From assembly GCA_964592125.1 (NCBI GenBank), contig CAZQBV010000001.1, positions 1 through 64,000 on the forward strand: a DNA stretch of 64,000 bases. Reading direction: 5' to 3'. Below, piece by piece: positions 6,533 to 15,431 of the stretch. Each line of letters begins with the position of its first letter. Positions within the stretch are counted from its first letter, which is position 1. The position numbers and the translations under genes are program-made. The stretch comes from UBA5399 sp964592125 (GTDB lineage: Bacteria > Bacillota > Clostridia > Christensenellales > Christensenellaceae). The notes under the pieces are model-generated. The model ran no database searches. It was not told the DNA's origin and was given only the letters and a program-made list of their open reading frames with translations.

Positions 6533-8689
6533 ATGGACAAAAAAAGAGTATTAAAAGGTGTTGTTGGTGTTGTTCTATGCTTTTTTATGGTATTGTCGCT
6601 GATGGGATTCGCAAATGTGACAAAGTACTCCCAGAGTGACCCCCAGCAGCCCACAACCCAAAAAACGCAAGTGCAAGCAGGCAGCGTAGCACCTGCCGAT
6701 GAAGAAAAAATTGATTATTTTGCCGTGCGCAAGGAAGACAATTTTTATCAGGCTGTCAATGCTGACTATCTAACCAATACTCAAATTCCTGCATTGGCAG
6801 TAGAGATTGGTCCTTTGAATGGTGACATGGCCAATGAGGTGCAAAGTCGACTAATCAACGATTTTGAAGCTATGCTAAAAGACGGTGTGCCGAAAGAAGT
6901 AAGCTATATGGAGAGCCCGGTTAAGTTATATGAAATGTTAAAGGATAACGACGCAATCAATAAAGCAGGTGCAGAGCCTTTGCGTGAAAAATTTGAGATG
7001 GTGGAGAGTATTAAAGGCAAGAAAGATTTTCAGGAGAAGTTGCCAGAACTATTGGTTTGGGGTATTCCTTCGCCAATTAACGTTCTGGTTCTTCCGGATA
7101 CTACCGATGTGTCTAGAAAAGTCCTGTGGCTGGATGTGCCCAAGCTTACTTTTGATGCCCCCGCATTTTATATGGAGGGTAACGAAGCGGGAGAGGCTTT
7201 CCTTCCGATGATGGTAGAGGGAATGGCAGGCACACTGGAGCAATGCGGCTATTCACAGCAGGAATCCGAAAAAATGGCAAGTGGATATATTGCTATGGAA
7301 AAGCTGCTTGCGAAATATATGATGCTTCAAAACGACACTAACATGGCAGAAAGTGATGATACCACCGAGACAAGCAATGACGGGAAGGTAGATCTGAAAA
7401 AATTTGCGGAAAGCATCAACAGTGTGGATTTACAAAGTGTTTTGGAAGGATTGGTTGGTAAACAGCCGGAGAAAATTGTTGTGGGTGCTCCGGTCTATTA
7501 CGAAAATATAGATAATATCATAACCGCGGATAATTTAGAAGACATGAAAGCCTGGATGATTTGCAAAACCATTTATGATAACCTTGCTGTACTGGGGGTT
7601 GACCTGATAAAACCGCTGAAATCTGCAATCATGAGTGCAAATGGAATGTCGGAGGATTCCGCTCCCCCTGAAGCCAAAGAGGATAAGGAAGAGCGTCTTC
7701 AAAATGCCATTCGGACAAAAGCATTTTTAGGCGTAACCGAAGTGTATGGCCCCATCATAGGATACTACTATGGCACGAGTTATGTGGACGAAAATGAACG
7801 GGACTACATCATTCAAATGTGCGAAGAAATGCAAGCGGCGTACAGAGAAGACCTGATGAAAAACGATTGGCTGAGTGATGAAACCATAGCACGTGCAATT
7901 AAGAAGCTAGACAATATGGATTTTGTTGTGGGATATCCCGATAAAATGCCAAGCTTTGTGGACATCACAAAAACGGATCAAAACTCTGCGCTGGAGTATA
8001 TGACTCACATCAAAAAACAGAAGAAGCTAGCCTTGTTCGGCAATCTGGATCGGTCAAGAGATTTCTCTGACCTGGATGAAATAGGGATATCTATGCATGT
8101 GGTAAATGCTTCCTATGTACTTACTTCCAATACATTTTTTGTGTATGCCGGCATCATGAACGATCCTATGTTTAACATAGAAAAAAGCGATAGTTATAAC
8201 TATGGTGCGCTGGGCAACATCATAGGACATGAGATATCCCATGCATTCGATAGTGATGGTTCCAATTATGATGAAGAAGGGAATTTTAAGAACTGGTGGG
8301 AGGATAGTGACCGAGTTGAATTTGATAAGCGCACGCAAGCTATGGCCGAGCTTTTTGACGGCATACCCTATTACAATGGAGTGGTGGACGGTGATTTGAC
8401 GCTGGCGGAGAACATAGCAGATGCAGGCGGACTGAAAGTTGCTCTTTCTACACTGAAAGCAAAGAAGGGGTATGATTTGCAAGAGTTTTTTACAACAAGA
8501 GCAAGCGTTTGGAAACACAAAAGAACACCGCAGGCGGAATCCAATGCTCTGCTTACAGATATACATGCTCCGGCAGAGCTGCGGGTGAATATACAGAGCT
8601 CTAACAGTGACGATTTTTACGAAGCATTTAGAATTGCAGAAACCGATGGCATGTATTTGGCGCCTAAAGAGCGTGTGGCTGTTTGGTAA
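6533..8689 (+). CDS. M13-family zinc metallopeptidase (neprilysin/PepO-like)
   Basis: The 718-residue protein starts with a signal peptide or membrane anchor (VVGVVLCFFMVLSLMGFA), so it is exported or membrane-tethered. The zinc site is HEISH (His566, Glu567, His570), with the third ligand in ENIAD (Glu626, Asp630) as in all M13 enzymes. VNASY...N at about 520 corresponds to the substrate-binding NAYY motif. The C-terminus reads RVAVW where family members usually end in CxxW, so that terminal Cys is absent. GGGAGG lies 7 bases before the ATG. It probably degrades peptides outside the cell. The upstream hairpin may attenuate expression. Confidence 0.92.
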   Translation: MDKKRVLKGVVGVVLCFFMVLSLMGFANVTKYSQSDPQQPTTQKTQVQAGSVAPADEEKIDYFAVRKEDNFYQAVNADYLTNTQIPALAVEIGPLNGDMANEVQSRLINDFEAMLKDGVPKEVSYMESPVKLYEMLKDNDAINKAGAEPLREKFEMVESIKGKKDFQEKLPELLVWGIPSPINVLVLPDTTDVSRKVLWLDVPKLTFDAPAFYMEGNEAGEAFLPMMVEGMAGTLEQCGYSQQESEKMASGYIAMEKLLAKYMMLQNDTNMAESDDTTETSNDGKVDLKKFAESINSVDLQSVLEGLVGKQPEKIVVGAPVYYENIDNIITADNLEDMKAWMICKTIYDNLAVLGVDLIKPLKSAIMSANGMSEDSAPPEAKEDKEERLQNAIRTKAFLGVTEVYGPIIGYYYGTSYVDENERDYIIQMCEEMQAAYREDLMKNDWLSDETIARAIKKLDNMDFVVGYPDKMPSFVDITKTDQNSALEYMTHIKKQKKLALFGNLDRSRDFSDLDEIGISMHVVNASYVLTSNTFFVYAGIMNDPMFNIEKSDSYNYGALGNIIGHEISHAFDSDGSNYDEEGNFKNWWEDSDRVEFDKRTQAMAELFDGIPYYNGVVDGDLTLAENIADAGGLKVALSTLKAKKGYDLQEFFTTRASVWKHKRTPQAESNALLTDIHAPAELRVNIQSSNSDDFYEAFRIAETDGMYLAPKERVAVW

Positions 8690-8823
8690 GCTGTAATCCT
8701 ATTTTTTGATCTGTGGGAGCTTGTGAAAAAAAGCCTGTCATATTTGCTTGGAATAGAAAAGTTATAAAATGATTTGCCATTTTATCTACGGATTATATTA
8801 AACAATTTTTTGTACCAAAGCAC

Positions 8824-10179
8824 TTAGTGTCCATCGGGCAAAAGGAAAGTAAAGACAGTACCGTTTCCTTGCTCACTCTTAACAAGTAGCTGGATATCGT
8901 GTCGATCCGCAATTTGCTTTGCAATGGCAAGCCCAAGGCCGGTGCCTGTCTTGTTTTGCTCGGAACGGGATTTATAGAAACGCTCAAAGATATGCGGCAG
9001 TTCTTCTTCTGATATACCACAGCCATGATCGCGGATAGACAATTCATTGCCATGCAGAGATACTTCAACAGGGCTTTCCGCCGGAGAAAACTTGATGGCG
9101 TTATCCAGTATAATCATCAACATTTGCCGAATACGCCCATAATCTCCATAAAGCGAATATTCGGTATTGTCTATCTGTAACATTATTTTAGTGTTTTTTG
9201 CAGATGCAATAGAAGACAGACTTTTTACAACTTCATGGAGAACCTCTGGCAGAGATATGTTTTCCTTTTCAATCACAAAATCTGCATTTTGAAGTTTGGA
9301 TAGATCCAGTAGGTCACCCACAAGCCGTTGTAAATACAGCGTTTCATTCAACATCTGTTGATGATATTCTTCTATCTTCATAGGCTCTGTTACAACATGA
9401 TCGGTCAATGCTTCCAATGACCCACGCAGAACAGTTAATGGTGTTTTGAGTTCGTGCGAAATATTTGCGACAAAATTGCGGCGTACTTTTTCCAGCCGCA
9501 AAGCATCCTGCGCTTCTTTGCTGATGATGGGGTCTGTAAATCTTTTGGATAACCACAAAGAAAGCAAAAATATTGCTGAAAGTGCTACACCTAAGCTGAT
9601 GAGTAGCAACTTGCTGCCATTCGCAATTGCTTTATCTGTGCCATTTACTGGAGAATGCAACAAAACAACACCCACAACCTGATTGCCTTCTTTGATAGGA
9701 ACCCCCACCGTTAATGTCAGTTCGGATAACAATCCGCTGAAATCCTCACTAAAAACAATTTTATCTTGAAAAACTTGATTTATCAAAGTATCAGCATTTG
9801 GTGGGAGGTCGGCATACTCATAGTTATGGGACATTGCAGGGTTACCCGCTCCACTGGTGATAAGGTTGCGATTTTCATCAATCAACCATACATCGCCGCC
9901 GGCAATGTCACCCAAGAATTTGAAATAAGAACCAAATCCGCGCATAGAGCCACCAGTAGCATTGGTTCGTCCCTGCTGGTTTCCACTGGCGTTAGATTGC
10001 ATAAATTCTAATACAGTATCTGCAATAGAAGAGGCGCGTGTTTGTAATTCTTCCCTATGAAGGGTTACTGTATACTCTTTGAAAAGAGACAGAAATAAGC
10101 CGCCCATAACGATGGAAAAAGAAATTAAAACAACGGCAAAATAAAGGCTAAGCCGGGCGGCTATCTTATTTTTGAACAT
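8824..10179 (-). CDS. Two-component sensor histidine kinase
   Basis: The 451-residue membrane kinase has TM1 near residues 12-32, an extracytoplasmic PAS/Cache-like domain of about 155 residues, and TM2 near 190-211. The HisKA H-box is ANISHELKTPLTVL, with the phosphorylated His about residue 242. The ATPase domain has N-box LDNAIKFSP, then DHGCGIS and GTGLGLAIAK. Only about 30 residues separate TM2 from the H-box, too few for a complete HAMP domain. ATG 10179 is chosen over an upstream in-frame codon because it follows GAGGTG and overlaps the regulator gene by 14 bases, the usual coupling. The stimulus is unknown. Confidence 0.92.
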   Translation of the reverse strand: MFKNKIAARLSLYFAVVLISFSIVMGGLFLSLFKEYTVTLHREELQTRASSIADTVLEFMQSNASGNQQGRTNATGGSMRGFGSYFKFLGDIAGGDVWLIDENRNLITSGAGNPAMSHNYEYADLPPNADTLINQVFQDKIVFSEDFSGLLSELTLTVGVPIKEGNQVVGVVLLHSPVNGTDKAIANGSKLLLISLGVALSAIFLLSLWLSKRFTDPIISKEAQDALRLEKVRRNFVANISHELKTPLTVLRGSLEALTDHVVTEPMKIEEYHQQMLNETLYLQRLVGDLLDLSKLQNADFVIEKENISLPEVLHEVVKSLSSIASAKNTKIMLQIDNTEYSLYGDYGRIRQMLMIILDNAIKFSPAESPVEVSLHGNELSIRDHGCGISEEELPHIFERFYKSRSEQNKTGTGLGLAIAKQIADRHDIQLLVKSEQGNGTVFTFLLPDGH

Positions 10180-10867
10180 CACGCAGCACCTCAAATTTAT
10201 ACCCAACACCCCAGATGGTCTTTACCTCCCATGTTGGATGCTCAAATTCATCCAGTTTGGCACGCAGACGCTTGATGTGGCTATCTACTGTGCGGTTATC
10301 GCCATAATAGTCGTATCCCCATAATTGATCCAAAAGATTGTCCCTTGAAAACACCTTGTTTTTGTTTGTTGCAAGCAGCCACAGTATTTCGAATTCTTTT
10401 TTTGTAAGTGGCACAGGTTGCCCATCTACCGTTGCCTTATAATCATCAAGATTGATGCACAAATTATCAAATATAATAACCTGAGATGAATCCTTTTGCG
10501 TATCGTCCCGCTGAATGCGCCTCATTACAGCCCGCACCCGTGCCATCACTTCTTTTGGGGAGAAGGGCTTTACAATATAATCGTCCGCGCCAATATCCAG
10601 CCCCATAATGCGTTCGAAATCCTCTCCGCGCGCAGTAACCATGATGATGGGAACGTTTGAATTTTTACGAAGCTCAAGGCATACCTGAAACCCATCTTTT
10701 TCGGGCATCATAACATCCAGCAGAAGCAAATCTGGAGCTTCCGACTCAAACAGTGCCAGCGCTTGCGCGCCATCTTTGGCAATAATAACTTCGTATCCAT
10801 CTTTTTTGGCGTATTCGGCCAGTATGGAAGTGATTTGGTTATTATCGTCAGCAATCAGCATTTTCAT
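10166..10867 (-). CDS. OmpR-family response regulator
   Basis: The 233-residue protein has an N-terminal receiver with phospho-acceptor Asp51 (LLLLDVMMPEKDG), the conserved Thr in MVTARG and Lys in VKPFSPKE. Residues 135-230 form a winged helix (PLTKKEFEILWLLA ... RTVDSHIKRLRAKL ... GVGYKFE). It is the partner of the kinase encoded immediately downstream with a 14-base overlap. The start at 10867 is fixed by AAGGAGA 9 bases upstream; a longer open frame reaching to 11077 lacks a ribosome binding site and has non-homologous sequence. Confidence 0.94.
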   Translation of the reverse strand: MKMLIADDNNQITSILAEYAKKDGYEVIIAKDGAQALALFESEAPDLLLLDVMMPEKDGFQVCLELRKNSNVPIIMVTARGEDFERIMGLDIGADDYIVKPFSPKEVMARVRAVMRRIQRDDTQKDSSQVIIFDNLCINLDDYKATVDGQPVPLTKKEFEILWLLATNKNKVFSRDNLLDQLWGYDYYGDNRTVDSHIKRLRAKLDEFEHPTWEVKTIWGVGYKFEVLRDVQK

Positions 10868-10883
10868 AGTGTATACTCTCCTT

Positions 10884-10901
10884 ATACTATGAACATAGTA
10901 T
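10884..10901. promoter_or_regulatory. Inverted repeat in the leader of the two-component operon
   Basis: ATACTATG (10884-10891) / CATAGTAT (10894-10901) is a perfect 8-base palindrome with a two-base centre, immediately upstream of the Shine-Dalgarno sequence of the response regulator. It may be an operator, possibly for autoregulation, or a small hairpin next to the ribosome binding site. Confidence 0.4.
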
Positions 10902-11195
10902 CCGAAAGTTGTGTCGATTGTATGGCGGATTACCGTTTTTCGCGCGTTCATAGTCCCAGACAATGCAAATAAAGAATAATTTTTTAATACTATTTTAAAA
11001 TATAGCATTTGTGAATTAAAAAGTAAATAAAACGACGCGCAGGATGAAGTAATGCAGGAAGAATGCAGGAAGAACATAGTTGAGTAAGCGCATAAGGATT
11101 TCTACCCCAGTGATGATTCGAAAGCAAAGGGCAAAAGGGCAACTGTTTTGGCAATAAGATAGACCATTTGATGCGTATATCAAGCAGACGGCTGA
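10902..11195. other. Divergent intergenic region
   Basis: This gap lies between the two-component operon (minus) and the first Crp/Fnr gene (plus). It is AT-rich, and I see no gene or clear RNA structure in it. Confidence 0.4.
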
Positions 11196-11224
11196 TTGTT
11201 TATAAAAGCAGATTACAGTATAAT
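11196..11224 (+). promoter_or_regulatory. Promoter of the first Crp/Fnr regulator
   Basis: TTGTTT (11196-11201) and TATAAT (11219-11224) are spaced by 17 bases, 29 bases before the ATG. Confidence 0.65.
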
Positions 11225-11253
11225 AGAACTAAAGTTGATTTTAGGAGTCTGCT

Positions 11254-11925
11254 ATGAACGAAACAGAACTAACTTTTCTACAAAATACGCTAACTTTCTG
11301 GGAGCATATAGATATAACAGAACAGGAACATCTGCTTTCTCATATCTTATTGGAACGCTATGCACAAGGAGAAGCGGTGTATGGTGCGGAAAAAGATTGC
11401 CTTGGCGTGCTGGTCGTAAAATCAGGTGAACTGCGGGCGTTTATGCTTTCAGAGGACGGACGGGAGATTACGCTCTATCGGTTACGGGAAGGTGATGTCT
11501 GCATCATGTCTGCATCCTGCCTGCTAAAAAACATCACTTTTGAAGTGCGGATTGAAGCAGCTGTAGAAAGCGAAACCTATCTTATAGATTTAATTCCCTT
11601 TGCACAGTTGCAGGAAAATAATAAATATGTGGAAAACTTTTCATTGAATGTTGCGGTAGGAAAATTTTCCGAAGTGATGAGGGTTATGGAGCAAATATTG
11701 TTTATGCGGTTTGATAAACGTCTTGCTACTTTTTTGTTGGAGGAAGCGGCAAAGAAAAAATCTAAGAACATCAAACTTACACAGGAACAGATTGCCAAAT
11801 ATATGGGTAGCGCGCGAGAGGTGGTTTCACGCATGATGAAGCGATTCGAAAAAGAGGGCATTGTGCAGCTATACCACGGTGGTGTACAAATAATAGACAA
11901 AAATAAGTTAAGAGACCTAATATAG
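11254..11925 (+). CDS. Crp/Fnr-family transcriptional regulator (CRP-like recognition helix)
   Basis: The 223-residue protein has an N-terminal cyclic-nucleotide-binding-type beta barrel (GEAVYGAEKD, LRAFMLSEDGREITLYRLREGDVC), a dimerisation helix and a C-terminal winged HTH. The recognition helix reads SAREVVSRMM; the R-E-x-x-x-R arrangement is that of CRP, which reads TGTGA half sites. A perfect TGTGA/TCACA palindrome lies 350 bases downstream at 12274. There is no N-terminal iron-sulfur cysteine cluster of the FNR type. TAGGAG precedes the ATG. It likely controls the neighbouring redox/sulfur genes; its effector is unknown. Confidence 0.88.
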   Translation: MNETELTFLQNTLTFWEHIDITEQEHLLSHILLERYAQGEAVYGAEKDCLGVLVVKSGELRAFMLSEDGREITLYRLREGDVCIMSASCLLKNITFEVRIEAAVESETYLIDLIPFAQLQENNKYVENFSLNVAVGKFSEVMRVMEQILFMRFDKRLATFLLEEAAKKKSKNIKLTQEQIAKYMGSAREVVSRMMKRFEKEGIVQLYHGGVQIIDKNKLRDLI

Positions 11926-11941
11926 AAGTTCTCTTGTATTT

Positions 11942-12178
11942 CTATTCCAGAATCAATGCGCCCATAGGGCAGAATGTTACACATTTACCACATTTGATAC
12001 ATTTGTTCATATCCACCTCTGGCGCAGAATAACCCTGTTGGGTTAATGCGCCCACTGGACATACCTTAATAGCTGGGCAGGGATGGTTTTGTGGGCAGCG
12101 GTTTTTATCTACCAAGAGTACCAGATCTTCCTTTGGCTTGTTAGTAGTGGGCACTTGCTTTTTTCTAAAGAATTCCAT
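11942..12178 (-). CDS. Small 2[4Fe-4S]-type ferredoxin
   Basis: The 78-residue protein has a cluster-binding motif CIKCGKCVTFCP near the C-terminus and a second Cys set, CPQNHPCPAIKVCPVGAL, whose spacing is longer than the classical CxxCxxC. It probably carries electrons between cytoplasmic redox enzymes. It is transcribed towards the Crp/Fnr gene and away from the CoA-disulfide reductase fusion gene, sharing the intergenic region with the latter. AAAGGA lies upstream of its ATG. Confidence 0.85.
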   Translation of the reverse strand: MEFFRKKQVPTTNKPKEDLVLLVDKNRCPQNHPCPAIKVCPVGALTQQGYSAPEVDMNKCIKCGKCVTFCPMGALILE

Positions 12179-12273
12179 ATGTAGGTTAGTCCTTTCATTT
12201 ATTGTTTATTGTATTTCTATGATAAACAAGTTGCAGTGGTATAATCTGTAACCACATCACATTTGCATTGGCA

Positions 12274-12288
12274 TGTGACTAAGTCACA
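12274..12288. promoter_or_regulatory. CRP-type operator TGTGACTAAGTCACA
   Basis: This is a perfect palindrome with TGTGA/TCACA half sites. Its centre is about 29 bases upstream of CATACT (12310-12315), which would place it near -41.5 relative to transcription of the CoA-disulfide reductase gene, the class II activator position. An extended -10 sequence, TGGTATAAT (12236-12244), lies upstream as an alternative promoter; if that is used, the site would act as a roadblock. Confidence 0.55.
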
Positions 12289-12352
12289 GCAATTTGTTTG
12301 ATATTATTGCATACTATATCTGTAAAATTTTATCAAGTAAAGGGGTATTGCC

Positions 12353-14794
12353 ATGAGTAGAAAAGTATTAATTGTAGGTGGCGTAGCAGGAGGCGCTTCG
12401 GCGGCGGCGCGACTCAGGAGGCTAGATGAGGCCGCGGAGATTGTATTATTTGAACGGGGTGAATATATCTCGTTTGCCAATTGTGGACTGCCCTATTATA
12501 TTGGAGGGGAAATTAAGGACAAATCTGCATTGACACTACAAACCCCGCAAAGCTTTAAGGCTCGGTTCAATGTGGATGTGCGCATTCAAAACGAAGTAGT
12601 TGCCATAGACCGTGAAAATAAAAACGTGACAGTTAAGCATGCCGATACTGGCGAAACTTATCGTGAAAACTACGATGAATTGATTTTATCCATGGGAGCG
12701 GAGCCCATTAAACCGCCTATTCCCGGTATAGATAATCCCAAAGTTTTTACATTGCGGAACATACCGGATACATATAGAATAAAGGACTATATTGAACAAA
12801 GTAAGCCACGATCTGCAGTGATAGTTGGTGGCGGGTTTATAGGTGTGGAAATGGCGGAAAACCTGCTTCATGCGGGGGTGGAAGTTACCATGGTGGAGCT
12901 TGCGGATCAGATCATTGCACCACTGGATAGAGACATGGCGTGTGAGGTACATCGGCACGTACGCAGCAAGGGTGTAAAGCTGATGCTGGAAAACGCGGTG
13001 ACTGCCATTGCCGAAACCACAAACGGATTGCAAATTACATTGAGCGATGGCGAGGTGTACGCGGATATGCTGATTTTGGCGATTGGCGTAAAACCGGAAA
13101 GCGCAATTGCCAGTGATGCAGGTCTTCTGACAAACCAACGTGGCGGCATACTGGTGAATGAAACCATGCAGACAAATGATCCGCATATCTATGCAGTTGG
13201 TGATGCAATAGAAGTGGTTAATTTTGTAACGGGACAAAAAGCCATGGTGCCGCTGGCCGGCCCTGCAAACAAGCAAGGACGTATAGCAGCAGACAATATT
13301 TGCGGGATGAGTAGCGTATTCACAGGCACGCAGGGGTCTTCTATTCTGAAAGCATTTGACCTAACGGTAGCCACCACAGGCATCAATGAGAAAACTGCCA
13401 AAGCACAGGGAATGGATTACGAAAAATCCTTTACCTATTCGGCGTCTCACGCTACCTATTACCCCGGTGCAGTGAATATGTCTATAAAGACGATTTACGA
13501 AAAGAAAACAGGGAAAATACTGGGTGCTCAAGTGGTTGGGTATGTCGGTGCGGACAAGCGATGTGATGTGTTGGCAACTGCTATCCGTTTTGGTGCGCGA
13601 GCCGCCGATCTCACAAAATTGGAATTGTGCTATGCGCCGCCTTTTTCATCCGCAAAAGACCCTGTGAATATGGCAGGGTATGTGATAGAAAATATTCTCT
13701 CTGAAAAAGTGAAGATATTCCACTGGCACGATGTAAAGGAAGTGCAGCAGGACAGCAATGCGTGTTTATTGGACGTGCGTACACCAATGGAATTTGAGAA
13801 CGGCAGTATAAGTGGCTCTAAAAACATACCGCTGGATGAATTGCGCGGTCGGCTTTCAGAACTGGATAAATCCAAGAAAATTTATGTGACATGCCAGATT
13901 GGTTTGCGTGGATATGTTGCTTGCCGCATCCTTTCGCAGAATGGATTCGACTGTTACAATCTAAGCGGTGGATATAGGCTGTATCACACTATATTTGGCG
14001 CAGACCCATTGCCTACCCCTAAAACAGATGTGGATGCAGAAACACAGCGCATAGAAGTTGCACCCAAGGGAAAAACTGTTCAGTTGGATGCTTGTGGATT
14101 GCAATGCCCCGGCCCAATTGTGAAACTGGGCGAAGCCCTGAAAGAAGCACAAGTGGGTGATACGATAGAGATATCTACCACAGACCCCGCATTTGCCAGT
14201 GATATTGAAGGATTTTGCCGACGTACCGGGCATGTGTTTGGCGGTATGGAAAACAGCAAAGGAATCAGCACTGCCCGCATTACAAAAACAGCTGCGGATG
14301 GCTCTTCGAAATCCTGTCAGAGTGGGAATGGCAAAAACTTTATTGTGTTCTCGGGTGATTTAGACAAAGCCATTGCCACGTTTATTATGGCAACGGCTGC
14401 GGCAGCAATGGGCAGGAAGGTGAGTATGTTTTTCACCTTCTGGGGCTTAAACATACTGCGTAAACCGGAGAAGATATCGGTTAAGAAAGATAGTATGTCT
14501 AAGCTGTTTGCCTTCATGATGCCACGCGGCAGTAAAAAGCTGGGGTTATCCCGAATGAATATGGGCGGCATGGGTGCAAAGATGATTCGCAAGGTGATGC
14601 AGAATAAGAATATTGCTAGCTTGGAAGATCTGATGCAAACTGCGAAGCAAAATGGTGTGGAGCTTGTCGCTTGCTCTATGAGTATGGATGTGATGGGCAT
14701 TACAGAGCAGGAACTGGTGGAAGGTGTAACAATTGGTGGTGCGGCAGCAATGCTTGCTTTTGCGGAAGAAAGTGACATGAGTTTGTTTATTTAG
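12353..14794 (+). CDS. CoA-disulfide reductase / rhodanese / TusA / DsrE-like four-domain fusion
   Basis: The 813-residue cytoplasmic protein combines four sulfur-handling modules. Residues 1-450 are an FAD/NAD(P)H disulfide reductase of the CoADR/NADH oxidase type, with GGVAGG at the N-terminus and the redox Cys44 in FANCGLPYYIGG. About 455-548 is a rhodanese with Cys514 (VTCQIGLRG). About 575-645 is TusA-like with Cys585 in LQCPGP. About 655-813 is a DsrE/DsrF-like domain with a Cys in VACSMSMDVMG. Such fusions are thought to reduce polysulfide or CoA persulfide and relay sulfane sulfur between cysteines. All four expected Cys are present. Its promoter has a CRP-type palindrome. Confidence 0.93.
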   Translation: MSRKVLIVGGVAGGASAAARLRRLDEAAEIVLFERGEYISFANCGLPYYIGGEIKDKSALTLQTPQSFKARFNVDVRIQNEVVAIDRENKNVTVKHADTGETYRENYDELILSMGAEPIKPPIPGIDNPKVFTLRNIPDTYRIKDYIEQSKPRSAVIVGGGFIGVEMAENLLHAGVEVTMVELADQIIAPLDRDMACEVHRHVRSKGVKLMLENAVTAIAETTNGLQITLSDGEVYADMLILAIGVKPESAIASDAGLLTNQRGGILVNETMQTNDPHIYAVGDAIEVVNFVTGQKAMVPLAGPANKQGRIAADNICGMSSVFTGTQGSSILKAFDLTVATTGINEKTAKAQGMDYEKSFTYSASHATYYPGAVNMSIKTIYEKKTGKILGAQVVGYVGADKRCDVLATAIRFGARAADLTKLELCYAPPFSSAKDPVNMAGYVIENILSEKVKIFHWHDVKEVQQDSNACLLDVRTPMEFENGSISGSKNIPLDELRGRLSELDKSKKIYVTCQIGLRGYVACRILSQNGFDCYNLSGGYRLYHTIFGADPLPTPKTDVDAETQRIEVAPKGKTVQLDACGLQCPGPIVKLGEALKEAQVGDTIEISTTDPAFASDIEGFCRRTGHVFGGMENSKGISTARITKTAADGSSKSCQSGNGKNFIVFSGDLDKAIATFIMATAAAAMGRKVSMFFTFWGLNILRKPEKISVKKDSMSKLFAFMMPRGSKKLGLSRMNMGGMGAKMIRKVMQNKNIASLEDLMQTAKQNGVELVACSMSMDVMGITEQELVEGVTIGGAAAMLAFAEESDMSLFI

Positions 14795-14826
14795 AAACAT
14801 AACCATAATAGTAACCATGAATTAAA

Positions 14827-14876
14827 CAAATGCCACGGTGTTAGAGCCTAAAATCTTCACTGTGGCATTTGTTTTT
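14827..14876 (+). terminator. Terminator after the sulfur-relay fusion gene
   Basis: CAAATGCCAC (14827-14836) pairs with GTGGCATTTG (14862-14871) and is followed by TTTTTA. Confidence 0.8.
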
Positions 14877-14978
14877 ATAGAAAAGACGAAAAGACTAAAA
14901 AAAGTACAATTAAAAACATATTTTTGACATAAAATACAGTTATCATAAACACATCATAACAAAACGGAGGATTTTAAA

Positions 14979-15344
14979 ATGAATAAATTAGCAAAGAAAA
15001 TGATTGTTGTTGGTGTAGCGGCACTTACGTTGTTTGCATTCTCAACAGTAGCACTGGCGGGCAATGGAAATGCTGGCAACCGTGGACAAGCAGCAACTGG
15101 AACACGAGTGGGCACAGGGCAAAATGTGACAGGCACACCGCTGTACAAAGGCATTGGTGGGAAAGGACTGCAAGACGGTTCCTGCTATAATGGAACAACG
15201 ACAGGCACGCGCCCAGCGGGCAACGCAAATCGTGGTTCTGCGGCAACGGGCACGCGCATTGGCACTGGTAGAAATGTGACAGGCACACCGCTGTACAAAG
15301 GCATTGGTGGAAAGGGATTGCAAGACGGTTCTTGCTACAACTGA
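14979..15344 (+). CDS. Secreted Gly/Thr-rich protein with two near-identical repeats
   Basis: The 121-residue protein has a signal peptide (MNKLAKK, hydrophobic VVGVAALTLFAFS, cleavage near ALAG). The mature part consists of two copies of a roughly 41-residue unit (about 31-71 and 81-121). Each contains GTRxGTGxNVTGTPLYKGIG and ends GLQDGSCYN, so each has exactly one Cys. The second copy differs only at a few positions. I do not recognise the family. Its place before a NapH-like membrane ferredoxin suggests a role at the cell surface in redox chemistry or metal binding, but that is inference from context. GGAGG precedes the ATG. Confidence 0.75.
   Translation: MNKLAKKMIVVGVAALTLFAFSTVALAGNGNAGNRGQAATGTRVGTGQNVTGTPLYKGIGGKGLQDGSCYNGTTTGTRPAGNANRGSAATGTRIGTGRNVTGTPLYKGIGGKGLQDGSCYN
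15066..15341 (+). repeat. Two tandem coding repeats inside the secreted protein gene
   Basis: DNA units at about 15066-15191 and 15219-15341 are repeats with a period of 150 bases; stretches such as ACAGGCACACCGCTGTACAA are identical in both. The high DNA identity indicates a recent duplication or gene conversion. Confidence 0.7.
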
Positions 15345-15370
15345 TCTTTTAGCTGACAAAGAAACATAAG

Positions 15371-15408
15371 CGGAATGTATGCCAAAATAGGGAATGCATT
15401 CCGTTTTT
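15371..15408 (+). terminator. Terminator after the secreted repeat protein gene
   Basis: CGGAATG (15371-15377) / CATTCCG (15397-15403) is followed by TTTTT. It sits between the secreted protein gene and the NapH-like gene and may allow partial readthrough. Confidence 0.65.
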
Positions 15409-15431
15409 ACTGATAAAAGAAAGAAGACGCT

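Noticed and set aside
10868..11077. N-terminal extension of the response regulator to 11077
   Set aside because: It has no ribosome binding site and encodes sequence unlike any receiver domain, whereas the internal ATG has AAGGAGA.
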